The notes beneath the pieces were generated by a model. That model saw nothing but the letters and a program-made list of their open reading frames with translations. It did not search any database and was not told where the DNA came from. A stretch of DNA of 64,000 nt from Diplonema papillatum. Its lineage: Eukaryota; Euglenozoa; Diplonemea; Diplonemida; Diplonemidae. A program made the translations under genes and the position numbers. This document shows, one piece after another, positions 31,921 to 41,842 of the stretch; the first letter of the stretch is position 1; every line of letters starts with the position of its first letter. The stretch is from the NCBI GenBank assembly GCA_030068145.1, contig JAPJBO010000857.1, positions 34,538-98,537 of the forward strand. Direction: 5' to 3'.

Positions 31921-32449
31921 GCTTATTATTTTGGCGAGCAACTTTCCTTCCGGGGAGTACCTGCTGCACGAGCTTTCTGCAGTGCCGTGCTCCACGTGGC
32001 GGCCGTCAACTTCATCTTTGCAGTATTCTGTTAAACGTGCACGCTTCTTGGCACCATTGTTCTCCTTCCAGCGTCTTTTTCAGCTGCTGGGTTGCTGGCG
32101 GGGTTGGTCATGCTCTGATGTGGTCTCTCCAGGGGCTAAGGGCATCGAACACAAGATGTTTGATATCTCACCAGATAGTGAACTTCCGACACCGGCTGCT
32201 TCTTGCTCGGCCCGGACAACGGATAATCTGGCCCGTGATGCCAGTCCCTCGAAGGCGTCTTCACCTTCACCAGTGTCTTCGTCCGATACGATGGAGCTTG
32301 CACACGAGCACTGCAAACACCATCTTCCCGTGATGGCAGGTCAGTCATTTCTTGGGGTTGCAATGGTGAGATTTCGGGTTTTGTAAATATTAAGGGCAGA
32401 GTCTCATAATATTTTCAAAACCTCATAATATATACAATCCTCATAAGCT
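31921..32449. other. No firm gene; possible exon on plus strand
   Basis: At 32135-32340 the plus frame reads EHKMFDISPDSELPTPAA and then a Ser/Pro-rich run, ending at a GTCAGT that could be a donor. The DNA for DISPDSEL (GATATCTCACCAGATAGTGA) occurs exactly, inverted, at 36119-36138. I do not call a gene here. Confidence 0.3.
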
Positions 32450-34822
32450 AGGGGGGGGGGTAGAGGGTGCGATTGCCGTGGTAAATCTTGTCCGTTTTAT
32501 TATTTTCGCGATTTTTACATACTTTGAGGCCCTTGCGGGTGTCGTTCGCCCCCAAAATCGGTTCAGATGAGGTTGTCGAGGGCGCGCGCGCCAGAAACTG
32601 ATCAGAATGTCACCCAAAAGTGCGAAAAGAAGGGGTAGCATGTTGCAAAATGGAGGTTTCGGCCACCTCGACAAGATGTCCAAAATTAACCGATTTCTAA
32701 AACCTTTACAAAACGAGTCTCAAATCTGGATGAAAAATAGTGTAGAGAAATTTTTGGAGCATTCCGGGGCACAAATGACCACATCCTGAGTCATTCCTGT
32801 CACAGTCTGACCCTGCTGCCGTCGTTTGTGGCTGCTTTTTGGTGTTTGGATGCCCCTAGACCATACCCGGATCAGCCCGGACCATACCCGGATCAGCCCG
32901 GATCAACCCGCATCACCCCAGACCAACCCGGACTGGGCCCGGTTCAAGGTCAAATGCTGGCGAAACCACCACAGGGAGCACTCCACAACGCCCAAATTTT
33001 GAAATTTATACGAAAAAAGCCACAAGGAAATCATCATGAAAGCTGCGGCAACCGGGCGAAGCGGTTCTTGGAGAAGATTGAGAACAGAGCCAAGTCTAGA
33101 ATTGCTACAAGCGGGTCCCAAATCTGGAGGAAAAACAGACCGGAGAAAACATTTTGAGCATCCCTGGGCACAAAAAACTGCATCTTGAGTCATTCCAGGC
33201 ATAGTCTGACCCTGCTACCGTCTTTTGAGGCTGCTTCCTGGTGTAGATGACCCTGGACCAAACCCGGATCAGCCCGGACCAACCCGGATCACCCCAGACC
33301 AACCCGGACTGGGCCCGGTTCAAGGTCAAATGCTGGCGAAACCCCCAGGGGGCACACCACAACGCCCAAATTTCCGAATTTATACTCGAAAAAAGCTACA
33401 GAAAAACATAATGGAAGCTGCGACAACTGAGGCGAAGCGGTTCTTGCAGAAGATAAAAGAAGTCATCGGGTGTGGCACGTGACCGCGGAAGCAGAAGGTG
33501 CGCCGGGAACCGAGGCAACAAGGTCCCCCGCGTGTAGGAATCCGCCAACTGTCCGTCGGACGGCACCCGCGGGCTCTGGGCAAGGGAGATTCTGGGCCAG
33601 GAATGGTGGATTCTGGACCAGGGAGGGTGAACTCCTGACCAGGGAGGGTGAATCCTGGATCAGGGAGGGTGAATTCTGGACCAGGGAGGGTGGATTCTGG
33701 ACCACAGAGGTGGATTCTGGACCACAGAGGTGGATTCTGGACCACAGAGGTGGATTCTGGACCACAGAGGTGGATTCTGGACCACAGAGGTGGATTCTGG
33801 ACCACAGAGGTGGATTCTGGACCACAGAGGTGGATTCTGGACCACAGAGGTGGATTCTGGACCACAGAGGTGGATTCTGGACCACAGAGGTGGATTCTGG
33901 ACCACAGAGGTGGATTCTGGACCACAGAGGTGGATTCTGGACCACAGAGGTGGATTCTGGACCACAGAGGTGGATTCTGGACCACAGAGGTGGATTCTGG
34001 ACCACAGAGGTGGATTCTGGACCACAGAGGTGGATTCTGGACCACAGAGGTGGATTCTGGACCACAGAGGTGGATTCTGGACCACAGAGGTGGATTCTGG
34101 ACCACAGAGGTGGATTCTGGACCACAGAGGTGGATTCTGGACCACAGAGGTGGATTCTGGACCACAGAGGTGGATTCTGGACCACAGAGGTGGATTCTGG
34201 ACCACAGAGGTGGATTCTGGACCACAGAGGTGGATTCTGGACCACAGAGGTGGATTCTGGACCACAGAGGTGGATTCTGGACCACAGAGGTGGATTCTGG
34301 ACCACAGAGGTGGATTCTGGACCACAGAGGTGGATTCTGGACCACAGAGGTGGATTCTGGACCACAGAGGTGGATTCTGGACCACAGAGGTGGATTCTGG
34401 ACCACAGAGGTGGATTCTGGACCACAGAGGTGGATTCTGGACCACAGAGGTGGATTCTGGACCACAGAGGTGGATTCTGGACCCGGGTGACAGGGATCTG
34501 AGCCGCAGAGGTTGAAATAAGGCCAGAGGGGGTGAATTCTGGACCAAAAAGGCGAATTCCGGGCCATGCATGGCAGTTTCTGGTCGACGAAGGGAAGATT
34601 ATCTCTTTGCCAACACGGACAGGTCCCTCTATTTTTCACAATATTTTCATCATTTCTGCCTTTTTGGGCGAGATTCTGATCGATTCCTGGGTTGAGGACC
34701 CTCAAAAGCCTCGTGAACACATACCTTTAGGGCTCAAAGTACCCGGAGGTGCCTCCGAAGCATGCAAAAATGGCAAAAATAATAAAACGGACAAATTTAC
34801 AATGGGAGTCGCACCCCCTAGG
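32450..34822. mobile_element. 2.4-kb foldback element containing the 20-bp array
   Basis: The left end, from CTAGGGGGGGG plus GGGTGCGATTGCC, and the right end, CTAGGGGGTGCGACTCCC read inward, match for about 200 bp, including TTGTCCGTTTTATTATTTT. Inside are a direct duplication of about 170 bp (32840-33010 and 33230-33400, sharing AACCCGGACTGGGCCCGG and CAAGGTCAAATGCTGGCGAA) and the 20-bp array. No ORF is credible outside the arrays. Confidence 0.65.
33590..34482. repeat. 20-bp minisatellite, 39 perfect units plus degenerate left edge
   Basis: ACCACAGAGGTGGATTCTGG repeats exactly from 33701 to 34480. To the left, diverged units with CAGGGAGGGT replacing CACAGAGGT grade into unique DNA, which marks the older edge. 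Three units make 60 bp, so several frames on both strands stay open and yield spurious repeat proteins of 260-446 residues. Confidence 0.98.
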
Positions 34823-35622
34823 GCATTGCTAGCTGCAAACGGCTGCAAACGCGTTTGCGCCGATTCTGCAAACGGCAAACGTTTGCAGTGCAAACGTTGC
34901 AAACGTTTGCAAACGTCATTACCGTTTTACAGGGTTTATACGGCGGGAGAGTCTTGGCGGTGTTCCTGTTGTTGTAGGTCAGCCGCACGAGGGAATCTGC
35001 TGTTTTTATCCCCATGCTGCTTCGCTTGTTGTCCTTCACTGCGTCATACACCGACCACCCTGGGCTGGCCATCTTTTTTTTGGCTACCGCCTGCAATGGC
35101 AGCCACTTGGTTCCAAATGCGTGCCACCAGATCTCCACGAGCCACTTGTTTGCTGCTTTCAAAGCTAGTCCCTCTGGTACGGTGAGGCAGTCAGAGTGCT
35201 CAGCCAATGCACAGAGCTGGTCGTGTCGTCCGGAAAGAAGCGAGGACCTTCGCAATCCCTCTGTCGCGTTGGTGTAGATCTCCGTATTCCACTGCGGGCT
35301 GAGAGCGGCGGCGGCTTCGTGGAGGGGACGCCGGTAATAAATCCCCCACAGCAGAAGTCCGACTAGGGGTCCCACAGAAACAAAGCCTTTTCCTTTGCGG
35401 TTTGTCGACATCCCACTGTCACTGCTGCCACTTACGACAGCATAAATGTCACTTGCCCACGTCTATATCGCTCGCATGTGTCTATCCATTGCTAGCCTTG
35501 CACTGCACCGTTGCCGTTTGCAAACGTTTGCAAACGGCATCTGCCAGATCTGCAAACGCAAACGCAAACGTTTGCGCAAACGTTTGCACGTTTGCAGCCA
35601 GCACTGCCCTAGGGGGGGGGGG
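34814..35622. mobile_element. 0.8-kb TIR element with TGCAAACG-rich ends
   Basis: The left end CCCTAGGGCATTGCTAGCTG and the right end CCCTAGGGCAGTGCTGGCTG (read inward) are followed on both sides by many TGCAAACG/CGTTTGCA words, which are self-complementary. The element carries one minus-strand frame. It interrupts the downstream part of the EF-hand gene region and shares its CTAGGGGG edge with the foldback element to its left. Confidence 0.7.
34818..35411 (-). CDS. Small cargo frame of the TIR element, unknown function
   Basis: 197 residues starting MSTNRKGKGFVSVGPLVG. A short hydrophobic stretch (VSVGPLVGLLLWGIYY) could be a membrane anchor. The middle contains ALKAANKWLVEIWWHAFGTK and GWSVYDAVKDNKRSS, with normal amino-acid balance. 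The last 35 residues (Cys/Asn/Val repeats) are encoded by the TGCAAACG-rich terminal repeat and are probably not native. I recognise no family. The composition of the first 160 residues argues for real past coding, either host sequence captured by the element or an element protein. Confidence 0.4.
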   Translation of the reverse strand: MSTNRKGKGFVSVGPLVGLLLWGIYYRRPLHEAAAALSPQWNTEIYTNATEGLRRSSLLSGRHDQLCALAEHSDCLTVPEGLALKAANKWLVEIWWHAFGTKWLPLQAVAKKKMASPGWSVYDAVKDNKRSSMGIKTADSLVRLTYNNRNTAKTLPPYKPCKTVMTFANVCNVCTANVCRLQNRRKRVCSRLQLAMP

Positions 35623-35665
35623 TTTAAGATTTCCCCCCCAGTAGAACCTTCATGGAAGTACAAAC

Positions 35666-38600
35666 CTTGGTGGATGGCGTCGCCTGGTGAGTCTTTCCTG
35701 ATTTCGATCACCTTTTCGAAGACCTCGTTGACGTACTTCACGATGCCTGCAAGGGGTATAGATAGGGGCTCAAATACAACAGTGGAACTGCAGTTACTGA
35801 GGAGGGTCGGATTCTGAGTCACTGAGAGCCTAAGGGTTAGACAGTGTTGTCATGCCAGGCAGCCAGATAGGGCAGGGGCCCTACCTAAGAACGTGCGCTC
35901 GGCTAAAGGCCGGCGCGGGGCGAGACTGGAGGCAGCAGTTAAAGTTCGGGAAACAGTAAAGTTCGGGCGAAGCCAAGTTCTGGTGAAGCAAAGTTCAGGC
36001 GAAGCTAAGTTCTGGTGAAGCAAAGTTCGGGCGCAGCTGAGTTCGGGCGAAGCAGAGTTCGGGTGAAGCAAAGTTCTGGTGAAGCGAAGTTCGGGCGCAG
36101 CTGAGTTCGGGCGAAGCTCACTATCTGGTGAGATATCGGCTACCGGTACGCAAGCTACTTCGGGGTCCTTCACCAGTCCACAATTCCCATAAAGTAGCTT
36201 ATTGCCCCCACAAATAGTGCAACTTTGCTGCCGAACACCGCGGTAGCTGCGGAGAGTGGTGGCTACGTCTTGTGTCGACTTTTGCCGTGTTGGCTGCAAT
36301 GCCTGCCGATACCGGTGGTTAATGTAGCAACTAGATGCTGTTTATTTCGTGGCCCACGGGAAATGTTCATTACATCTGCTGGTTGTAAGACAATTATCTT
36401 TGCGAAAATCTTACTCTCCTCCTGCACCCGTTTGCTGCCTTCGTTCTTATGATATTGCTATTATTAGCGTTATTTGTGTATTATTATTAGCTGCTGCGTG
36501 ATTCAAACTGGTATATTTTCTCGGGTCGGCAACCTTGCAGAAAATGCTAGTACTCGTTTGGCATCGGCGGCTTGCTGCTTACCCGAGACGCGCACTACTT
36601 CTTAAGGGGACTGCGCGCGACTTATAGCGCGCGGAAGAGCGAGCCAATAGCAGGTCTGTGATGCTCCTAAATGTCCTAGGCTGCACTACACTGACGCAGT
36701 AAACGAGTTTGAGAGCCTTCCGGCTACCTATCTTGAAGAGGATGGGATTTCTTTTGAACCTGCGTCGTGTCGGAATACTATGACCCCTATTTCGACCGGG
36801 CACCTGCAGATTAATTAGAGTGCAAGTTCGCTCAGGGATCCGGGGTTTTATAGTCTCCGGGTGACCGCAGTCATAAAGGTTCCTTTAAGGTATAGTATGT
36901 TCGTGTGTATATCTTTGCTGCCTATTGCCGACTATTCGACTTACTTTAGCCTAATTCTGGGGGTTCTGCGACAGAGTTGACACGGGCATACCCTCTATCG
37001 GCTATGCTCAGTGTTGGGCATTGCAGTAGGACATTGCAGCCAGGCATTGCTGCTGTGCATTGCAGCAGCGGTTTTCGTTCAATGAGAGGAAAGGAACGAA
37101 GAATCCGACTAACAACTTACGATGGGGTGATACCCCAAGAGTACTTAGGACACCCTGCGGGGTCACGGTACGGGGGAAACAAAATGTTTCCCCCCGTAGA
37201 ACAGACACCCTGTATGCAGATTCGTCAAGCCTCGCAGATTCCCTCGGAAAGTCCGTGATACCTTGGGTCAACTTTCTAACCGGCATATGATGGAAAAATC
37301 GTTCCATTCCATATGTTCTGGTGTATTTTGGTACTCGGCGCACACCCTAAGCACCAGAGGACCGATTAAACCGGATATATATACGTCCGGCTCGTCGGAG
37401 TCGGGGTAATAGACTGTTTGTCGATTCCTCGTGGGAACGCTAAGCGCGTAACGAACCACTCACCAGGAAGGTGTTGAGCACCGGATTCCAAAGGAATCGG
37501 AAAACAAAAGTTGTGGCGGTGTGACCTCCTGGACTAGCCTGTTTCTCTCCCCATTCAGCGGCTCTCTCGGGGGGTTACCCCATCGTAAGTGCAACCCGTT
37601 TAGTTTTCTTCCTTTCAAGCGTTCATTTCATTGGTCAGTCAAGATCGTCAACGAGTGAAGCGCGCAAAGCATTCCCTTGTGCAAGCAGTCATTAGATCAG
37701 GGTCTTTTGATTAAGTGCAGCAACAACGAAAAGAAAAACGACGCTGCCGCGATAGTAAATAAACACACCGGCTCGGTCGTCGGAGTTCTCGGGTTCCCCT
37801 CTGTCCTTGTCCAGACGGATGCCGTCGAAGGCTCTTCGCATGCTATGGAAAGCGTTGACGAGGTCTTCGCGGGATACTGCGTCTCTGCCCGCCTGGTCGT
37901 ACATGGCTGTGTTGAAACAATTTGTGCCGCCGCCGCCCGAGGAACGAACAGCTTCATGTCATGAAATCGTTGTGCAGAGAGTCGGAGAGCCGGGACAATG
38001 AAAGTCTCTGGACGACCTTCGTCGACTGGGTTTAGCAAGAATAACCGCAAAAATACAGAAATGTGTGTTTTTAAACCCTGTGGGGGGCAGCACGTGTAGG
38101 TGGTACTCATTTGCATGCAAATGACTCCCCACTAACGCAACAAGAAGACGTGTCGGACGCTAGCGTCTGTCAAGAGCATGCGTGACTCAGCCGTGTTTTA
38201 AAGGTGAGATGAGAGGCATCGGCTCACTCTGTCAAAGGACCATACCACTAACACAACAAGAAGACGTGTGGGTGTGAATTTTGGTGATCACGTTCGTCGC
38301 TTGTTTTCGGCTGGCCACATTCGTTTGTTGTGACTACCTCTTTGCCCCCAATTCGAATCCCTCTCTCACGAAGAAGGGGCGACATACAGAAGATGAGTTG
38401 CAGCTTGTCTTCATCGGTGTTGTTCTTCGTAATGATGCTGAGGCCAGAGCAGAACTGCTGCAGGTTGATCTTTCCTCTGCTTTCAGTGTCGAACGCGCTG
38501 TTGCGTGGGTTTGTTCTTGTATTTCCAACTGGAGGTAGATCAGTGAAACTGCGGTACTGTGTTGAGCCACCATGCGCCACAAAGGAAGCGGCGGATGCCG

Positions 38601-39195
38601 GCGCCAACACCGCCATCGAGAACGCCGCAGCAGGCGACAACACCAGGATGGCCGCTAGCAATGAAGCGGCGGCGGAAGGACTCGCCATCATCGAAGACAG
38701 AGACGTGCACTCGCGGCGGGCAGAGGTGCAGGATTAAGGTACAAGCGATGCGAAGTATACCCTAAACGGAAATAATATGAACCGGAATCCAGCATAAGCG
38801 GTTATCTTGGCCGTCTTAATTGGGAGTCGCAATGATGTAGCGTCATTATTTTAGAGTGTAAGTTCACTTCGAGAACCGGCTGTGAAGTCTCCGGGCGACC
38901 GTTGTCGTTAATTTTGTCCGAACGGCCGAATACCGAGATTTTGCAATTTTCGGCAACCAGAGTTTTATACGTAGAAGACATACTAGAACAGACTTTCGAT
39001 GAACAAGTCATCGAAGGTAACGCCGCGCTTGACCAGCACTTCTTTGAGGTCCTTCAGCGAGATGCTGTCGCCGCCGTGCGATAGCTCCCTGAAGTGGTGG
39101 TACAGCTCTTCTATCTGATCCTTCGTGAAGACGGTGGAAGCTTGGAGCATTTGAAGCTCCTGCTTCGAAAGCGTTTTGGGGAGGGTGTTGCCCAT
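35666..39195 (-). CDS. Calcineurin-B-like EF-hand protein, four exons seen, 3' end missing
   Basis: Exons on the minus strand are 39195-38984, 38497-38388, 37906-37769 and 35746-35666. All junctions keep phase, with donors GTATGT, GTATGT, GTGTGT, GTTTGT and AG acceptors, the last preceded by ACCCCTTGCAG. About 180 residues are encoded. The start MGNTLPKTLSKQEL has Gly2 for N-myristoylation and resembles calcineurin B, CHP and EFCAB1 proteins. Four EF-hand positions follow: FRELSHGGDSISLKDL, FYAFDTESRGKINLQQF, FSMYDQAGRDAVSREDL and VFEKVIEIRKDSPGDAIHQ. All four loops lack several calcium-ligand residues, so calcium binding is doubtful. The family tethers calcium signalling to phosphatases or transporters at membranes. 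A fifth exon must begin with two bases completing a codon. It was not found and may lie beyond the insertions at 32450-35622. Introns carry a TIR element, an array and dispersed repeats. Confidence 0.8.
35884..36115. repeat. Head module plus 17-bp array, third copy
   Basis: It starts ACGTGCGCTCGGCTAAAGGC and runs into about ten 17-bp units (AAGTTCGGGCGAAGC type). It lies in the third intron of the EF-hand gene. At its right edge is the 20-bp sequence shared inverted with 32164-32183. Confidence 0.85.
36140..37114. other. Intronic DNA of the EF-hand gene; dispersed repeat piece
   Basis: At 36819-36890 a block with AATTAGAGTGCAAGTTCGC then TCTCCGGGTGACCG is a diverged relative of 38850-38915 (AGAGTGTAAGTTCAC then TCTCCGGGCGACCG). 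A GCGCGCG-centred inverted repeat lies at 36610-36638. No exon-like segment was found. Confidence 0.4.
37115..37590. mobile_element. 476-bp TIR element in EF-hand intron
   Basis: The left end ACTTACGATGGGGTGATACCCC and the right end ACTTACGATGGGGTAACCCCCC (read inward) are inverted copies. It is non-coding. A target duplication was not clear. It lies between exons 3 and 4 of the EF-hand gene, showing insertion into a host intron. Confidence 0.75.
38107..38124. repeat. Perfect 18-bp palindrome TCATTTGCATGCAAATGA
   Basis: It consists of two overlapping ATTTGCAT/ATGCAAAT octamers back to back in an intron of the EF-hand gene. It could be a protein-binding site, though none can be shown. Confidence 0.6.
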
Positions 39196-39563
39196 CGTGG
39201 TTGGCTGGCGGACGAGAGAGAGGAGGTCGACGAGGTGCCTGCGTGGTTTAGTCTCGCCCGTCCGCGCTACGTTGGACCCTCTTCTTTTCCGCAAAGCCTC
39301 TCAGATTGCGGTGCGGTGCGGAATTTGCTTCTTCCCTTTTGTTTTGTTTTTTCTGTGTATTATTCTGCAGGGAGCATACATGGTGCTAACTTGCGGCGAG
39401 GCAGACGCTCGTGAAGCAGGGGATTAGCTTCTATATCCACATTTGGACTGTCAGTGCCACCGAGAAAAAAAGAAATACCGGTTTTGGGGGGGCGCCAGGT
39501 TTATTTCCGGCCAACATTTTTTCCAACCAACATTTTTTTTTTTTTTTTTTTGGTTAAAGCAAG

Positions 39564-40187
39564 CAGGGGTTTTTCCACTCACCAGTTTCGGGCCAAACCC
39601 GTGGTGATAAAAAATTTCACTCCGGCAGAAAAGTTTTTCTGCCGGTGTGGTGTGGTGTGGGTGCCAGTCGACACGTGCCTGTGTCTGTCTGTGTGTGGTA
39701 CGCGTCGTTGACCTCGTAGCCCCATAAGCGGGGGTCCCTCTGGCCCTTCACCCCACTCAAGTTTGGGGTGCTAGCTCACTCCCTACCCTCTTGCTCCTCT
39801 TCAGATCAAGCAGGAAACGGATTCAGAGAACATGCAGAACAGCTACACATAATGCCGTGAACGATGTAAGTAGAAGATGTAAGTAGAAATCACAAAGGGT
39901 TCATGCTTCACCACCAGCCCACCACCCACGCCCACCCACACTGTCCACCACAACCCGCGCCCTTACCACCCACAACCCACGCCCCGACCACACACAACAC
40001 GCACCCACTCCACCACCAGCGCCCACCACCCACGCCCACCCACACTGTCCACCACAACCCGCGCCCTGACCACCTACACCCAGCAACGCAAAATCCCTTT
40101 AGTGAAAAAAGTTTTTTCACCAAGCCCATTTTGGGAATTTTTTTTTTTTAGTGAATTTTTTTTTTTCACTAAAGGGGAAAATCCCTG
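39564..40187. mobile_element. hAT MITE C (624 bp)
   Basis: The termini are CAGGGGTTTTTCCACTCACC (left) and CAGGGATTTTCCCCTTTAGTG (right, inward). AAAGCAAG flanks both sides (39556-39563 and 40188-40195), a perfect 8-bp duplication. The interior has TTTAGTGAAAAAA hairpins near the right end and a 104-bp direct duplication of a C-rich block (39905-40090, ACCACCCACGCCCACCCACA). It is non-coding. Confidence 0.88.
39905..40090. repeat. 104-bp tandem duplication, C-rich
   Basis: ACCACCCACGCCCACCCACA followed by CTGTCCACCACAACCCGCGC occurs at 39921 and 40025. The strand asymmetry (C-rich against G-rich) resembles the G-rich start of the duplicated segment at 22185 read from the other strand. Confidence 0.85.
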
Positions 40188-40195
40188 AAAGCAAG

Positions 40196-41842
40196 TTGTA
40201 CTTAGCAGATTTCATACTACACCTAGTCAGGCAGCGCCTTCACCGGAAGCTGTTCTCCCGCCTACAGGGATAGCGCAAGGGTTTGCTGGGATCGCCGACG
40301 GCTTAGATACACGGGCCGTCATGATCGCCATCACCGACGGCTTCTTAGCCTCCCAGGGCCACCCCAAGCAAAAAGCACGTCCAAGTGGAGCTTGGATCTT
40401 GGAGAGCAAGAGCGGGAATCCGGTTGAGGAGCCACGTCGTTGTTTCCAGGCAAGTGCGGCGTCACCCCCAGAGCCTGCGCGAAAAGGTCTGGTAATCACC
40501 CCCATTCTTCAACCTCATTGATGTCCTGAAGAACCTTCAACGATGCCCGTTCTTATCGAACAGCTCGAATCCTGGCGGTGTCGGGAACTGGTCACGAAAC
40601 CCTCCAGTCAACTGCGTCGGGCGGAGCAAGGCGGCTGCAAATGAAATAGTGGCGGACGAGAAGGTGCTTGCTTCGCTGTTCTCCGAGAACTATGCCGTGG
40701 ACGTGTAAGACAACTTCTGAAACTATTTCGGACATATTAGACAACTAATGAAACTATGTCGAACATGCTCAGAAACTATGTCGGACATGTAAGACAACTT
40801 CTGAAACTTTGTCAAACATGCAAGACAACTTTGAAATTCTGTCGGACACCTACGACAACTTTTGTAACTGTGTTGGACATATAAGACAACTTTTGAAACT
40901 ATGTCGGACATATAAGACAACTAACGGATGCAGTCCAGAAAGTGAGCCAACTTACTAACGCGGGCTTGCGCTTCTGTAAGTTGTTTTCTTCAAGTTTCGC
41001 CCTGCCTCAACCCGGATGACCACGGGCATGGAGATCATTTGTATCTCTGAGCTCGAGCCGTGTCAGTGCTAGACATGATCTCGTGCATTCGTTACCTTTT
41101 CAATGGGCTCCTGGTCGCACAAGCCCGCATGCAGACTTCATACACACAAAGATCGGGCGCTTCCTTTGTTTGCGCACTTCCTTCAACCCTGTTTTGTTCA
41201 TCTAACGGGAGTAAGGATCGTACGCCGCCATCGATCGTTTTTTGTTCTTGGGGCAAATTACATTTGATAGACACAAAGAACGCTGTTGGAGCGGGTGTTG
41301 TTGTGCAGGTCCATGTCTCATCAGCATGGAGCAGCATCGAAGCACAACAAGTGCGACTACTCCTTATTTGTATTTGCACTGCTTGTGTGCTACGTTCGCG
41401 TACGTGCGCCTGTACAATCACCGTCCGAGCGCGACGCAGCATCACGATACCAAAAACGAAGAAACAGCCTAAGAAATGGACAGCTTTTCTTATTCTTCCG
41501 CTCACTAGTTTTGAGTGTTTATTTTTTTCCTCTGGGTCCAGACTCTCTTCATGCCCGCCCGCGGTTAATGCTCTTGTGAAGAGAAGAAGGAGTTTCGCTC
41601 TGGGAGGCGAGAGCGTGCAAATGCATGTTCGGAGGTGGTCAGTGCTACAGCGCCACTCTCAGCGTTGACATTGAGGGCGTTGGGCAGAAGTCACACTCCA
41701 CTCGCCACCAGAGCCAATCCTTTTCCCGAAGTTACGGATCCAGTTTGCCGACTTCCCTTACCTACCTACTGGTTCTGTCGGCTAGCGGCTTTTAGCCTAG
41801 GAGACCTATCGCAGTTAAAACGGTACGGCTCGATGCAAGATA
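40196..41842. other. No gene recognised; degenerate 33-bp array at 40708-40922
   Basis: About six units of roughly 33 bp alternate GACAACTT(T/C)TGAAACT and ATGTCGGACATATAA. The frames at 41060-41668 (plus) and 41092-41505 (minus) overlap each other and contain no recognised domain. The minus one has a basic start and several Cys residues but nothing diagnostic. Confidence 0.5.

Noticed and set aside
33380-34720. Large ORFs (up to 446 residues) on both strands
   Set aside because: They are translations of the 20-bp tandem repeat, whose 60-bp period avoids stops. Sequence is repetitive with no domain.
41060-41668. 202-residue plus-strand ORF and its minus-strand counterpart
   Set aside because: Neither frame shows a domain, repeat structure or convincing start context; one must be chance and I cannot favour the other.
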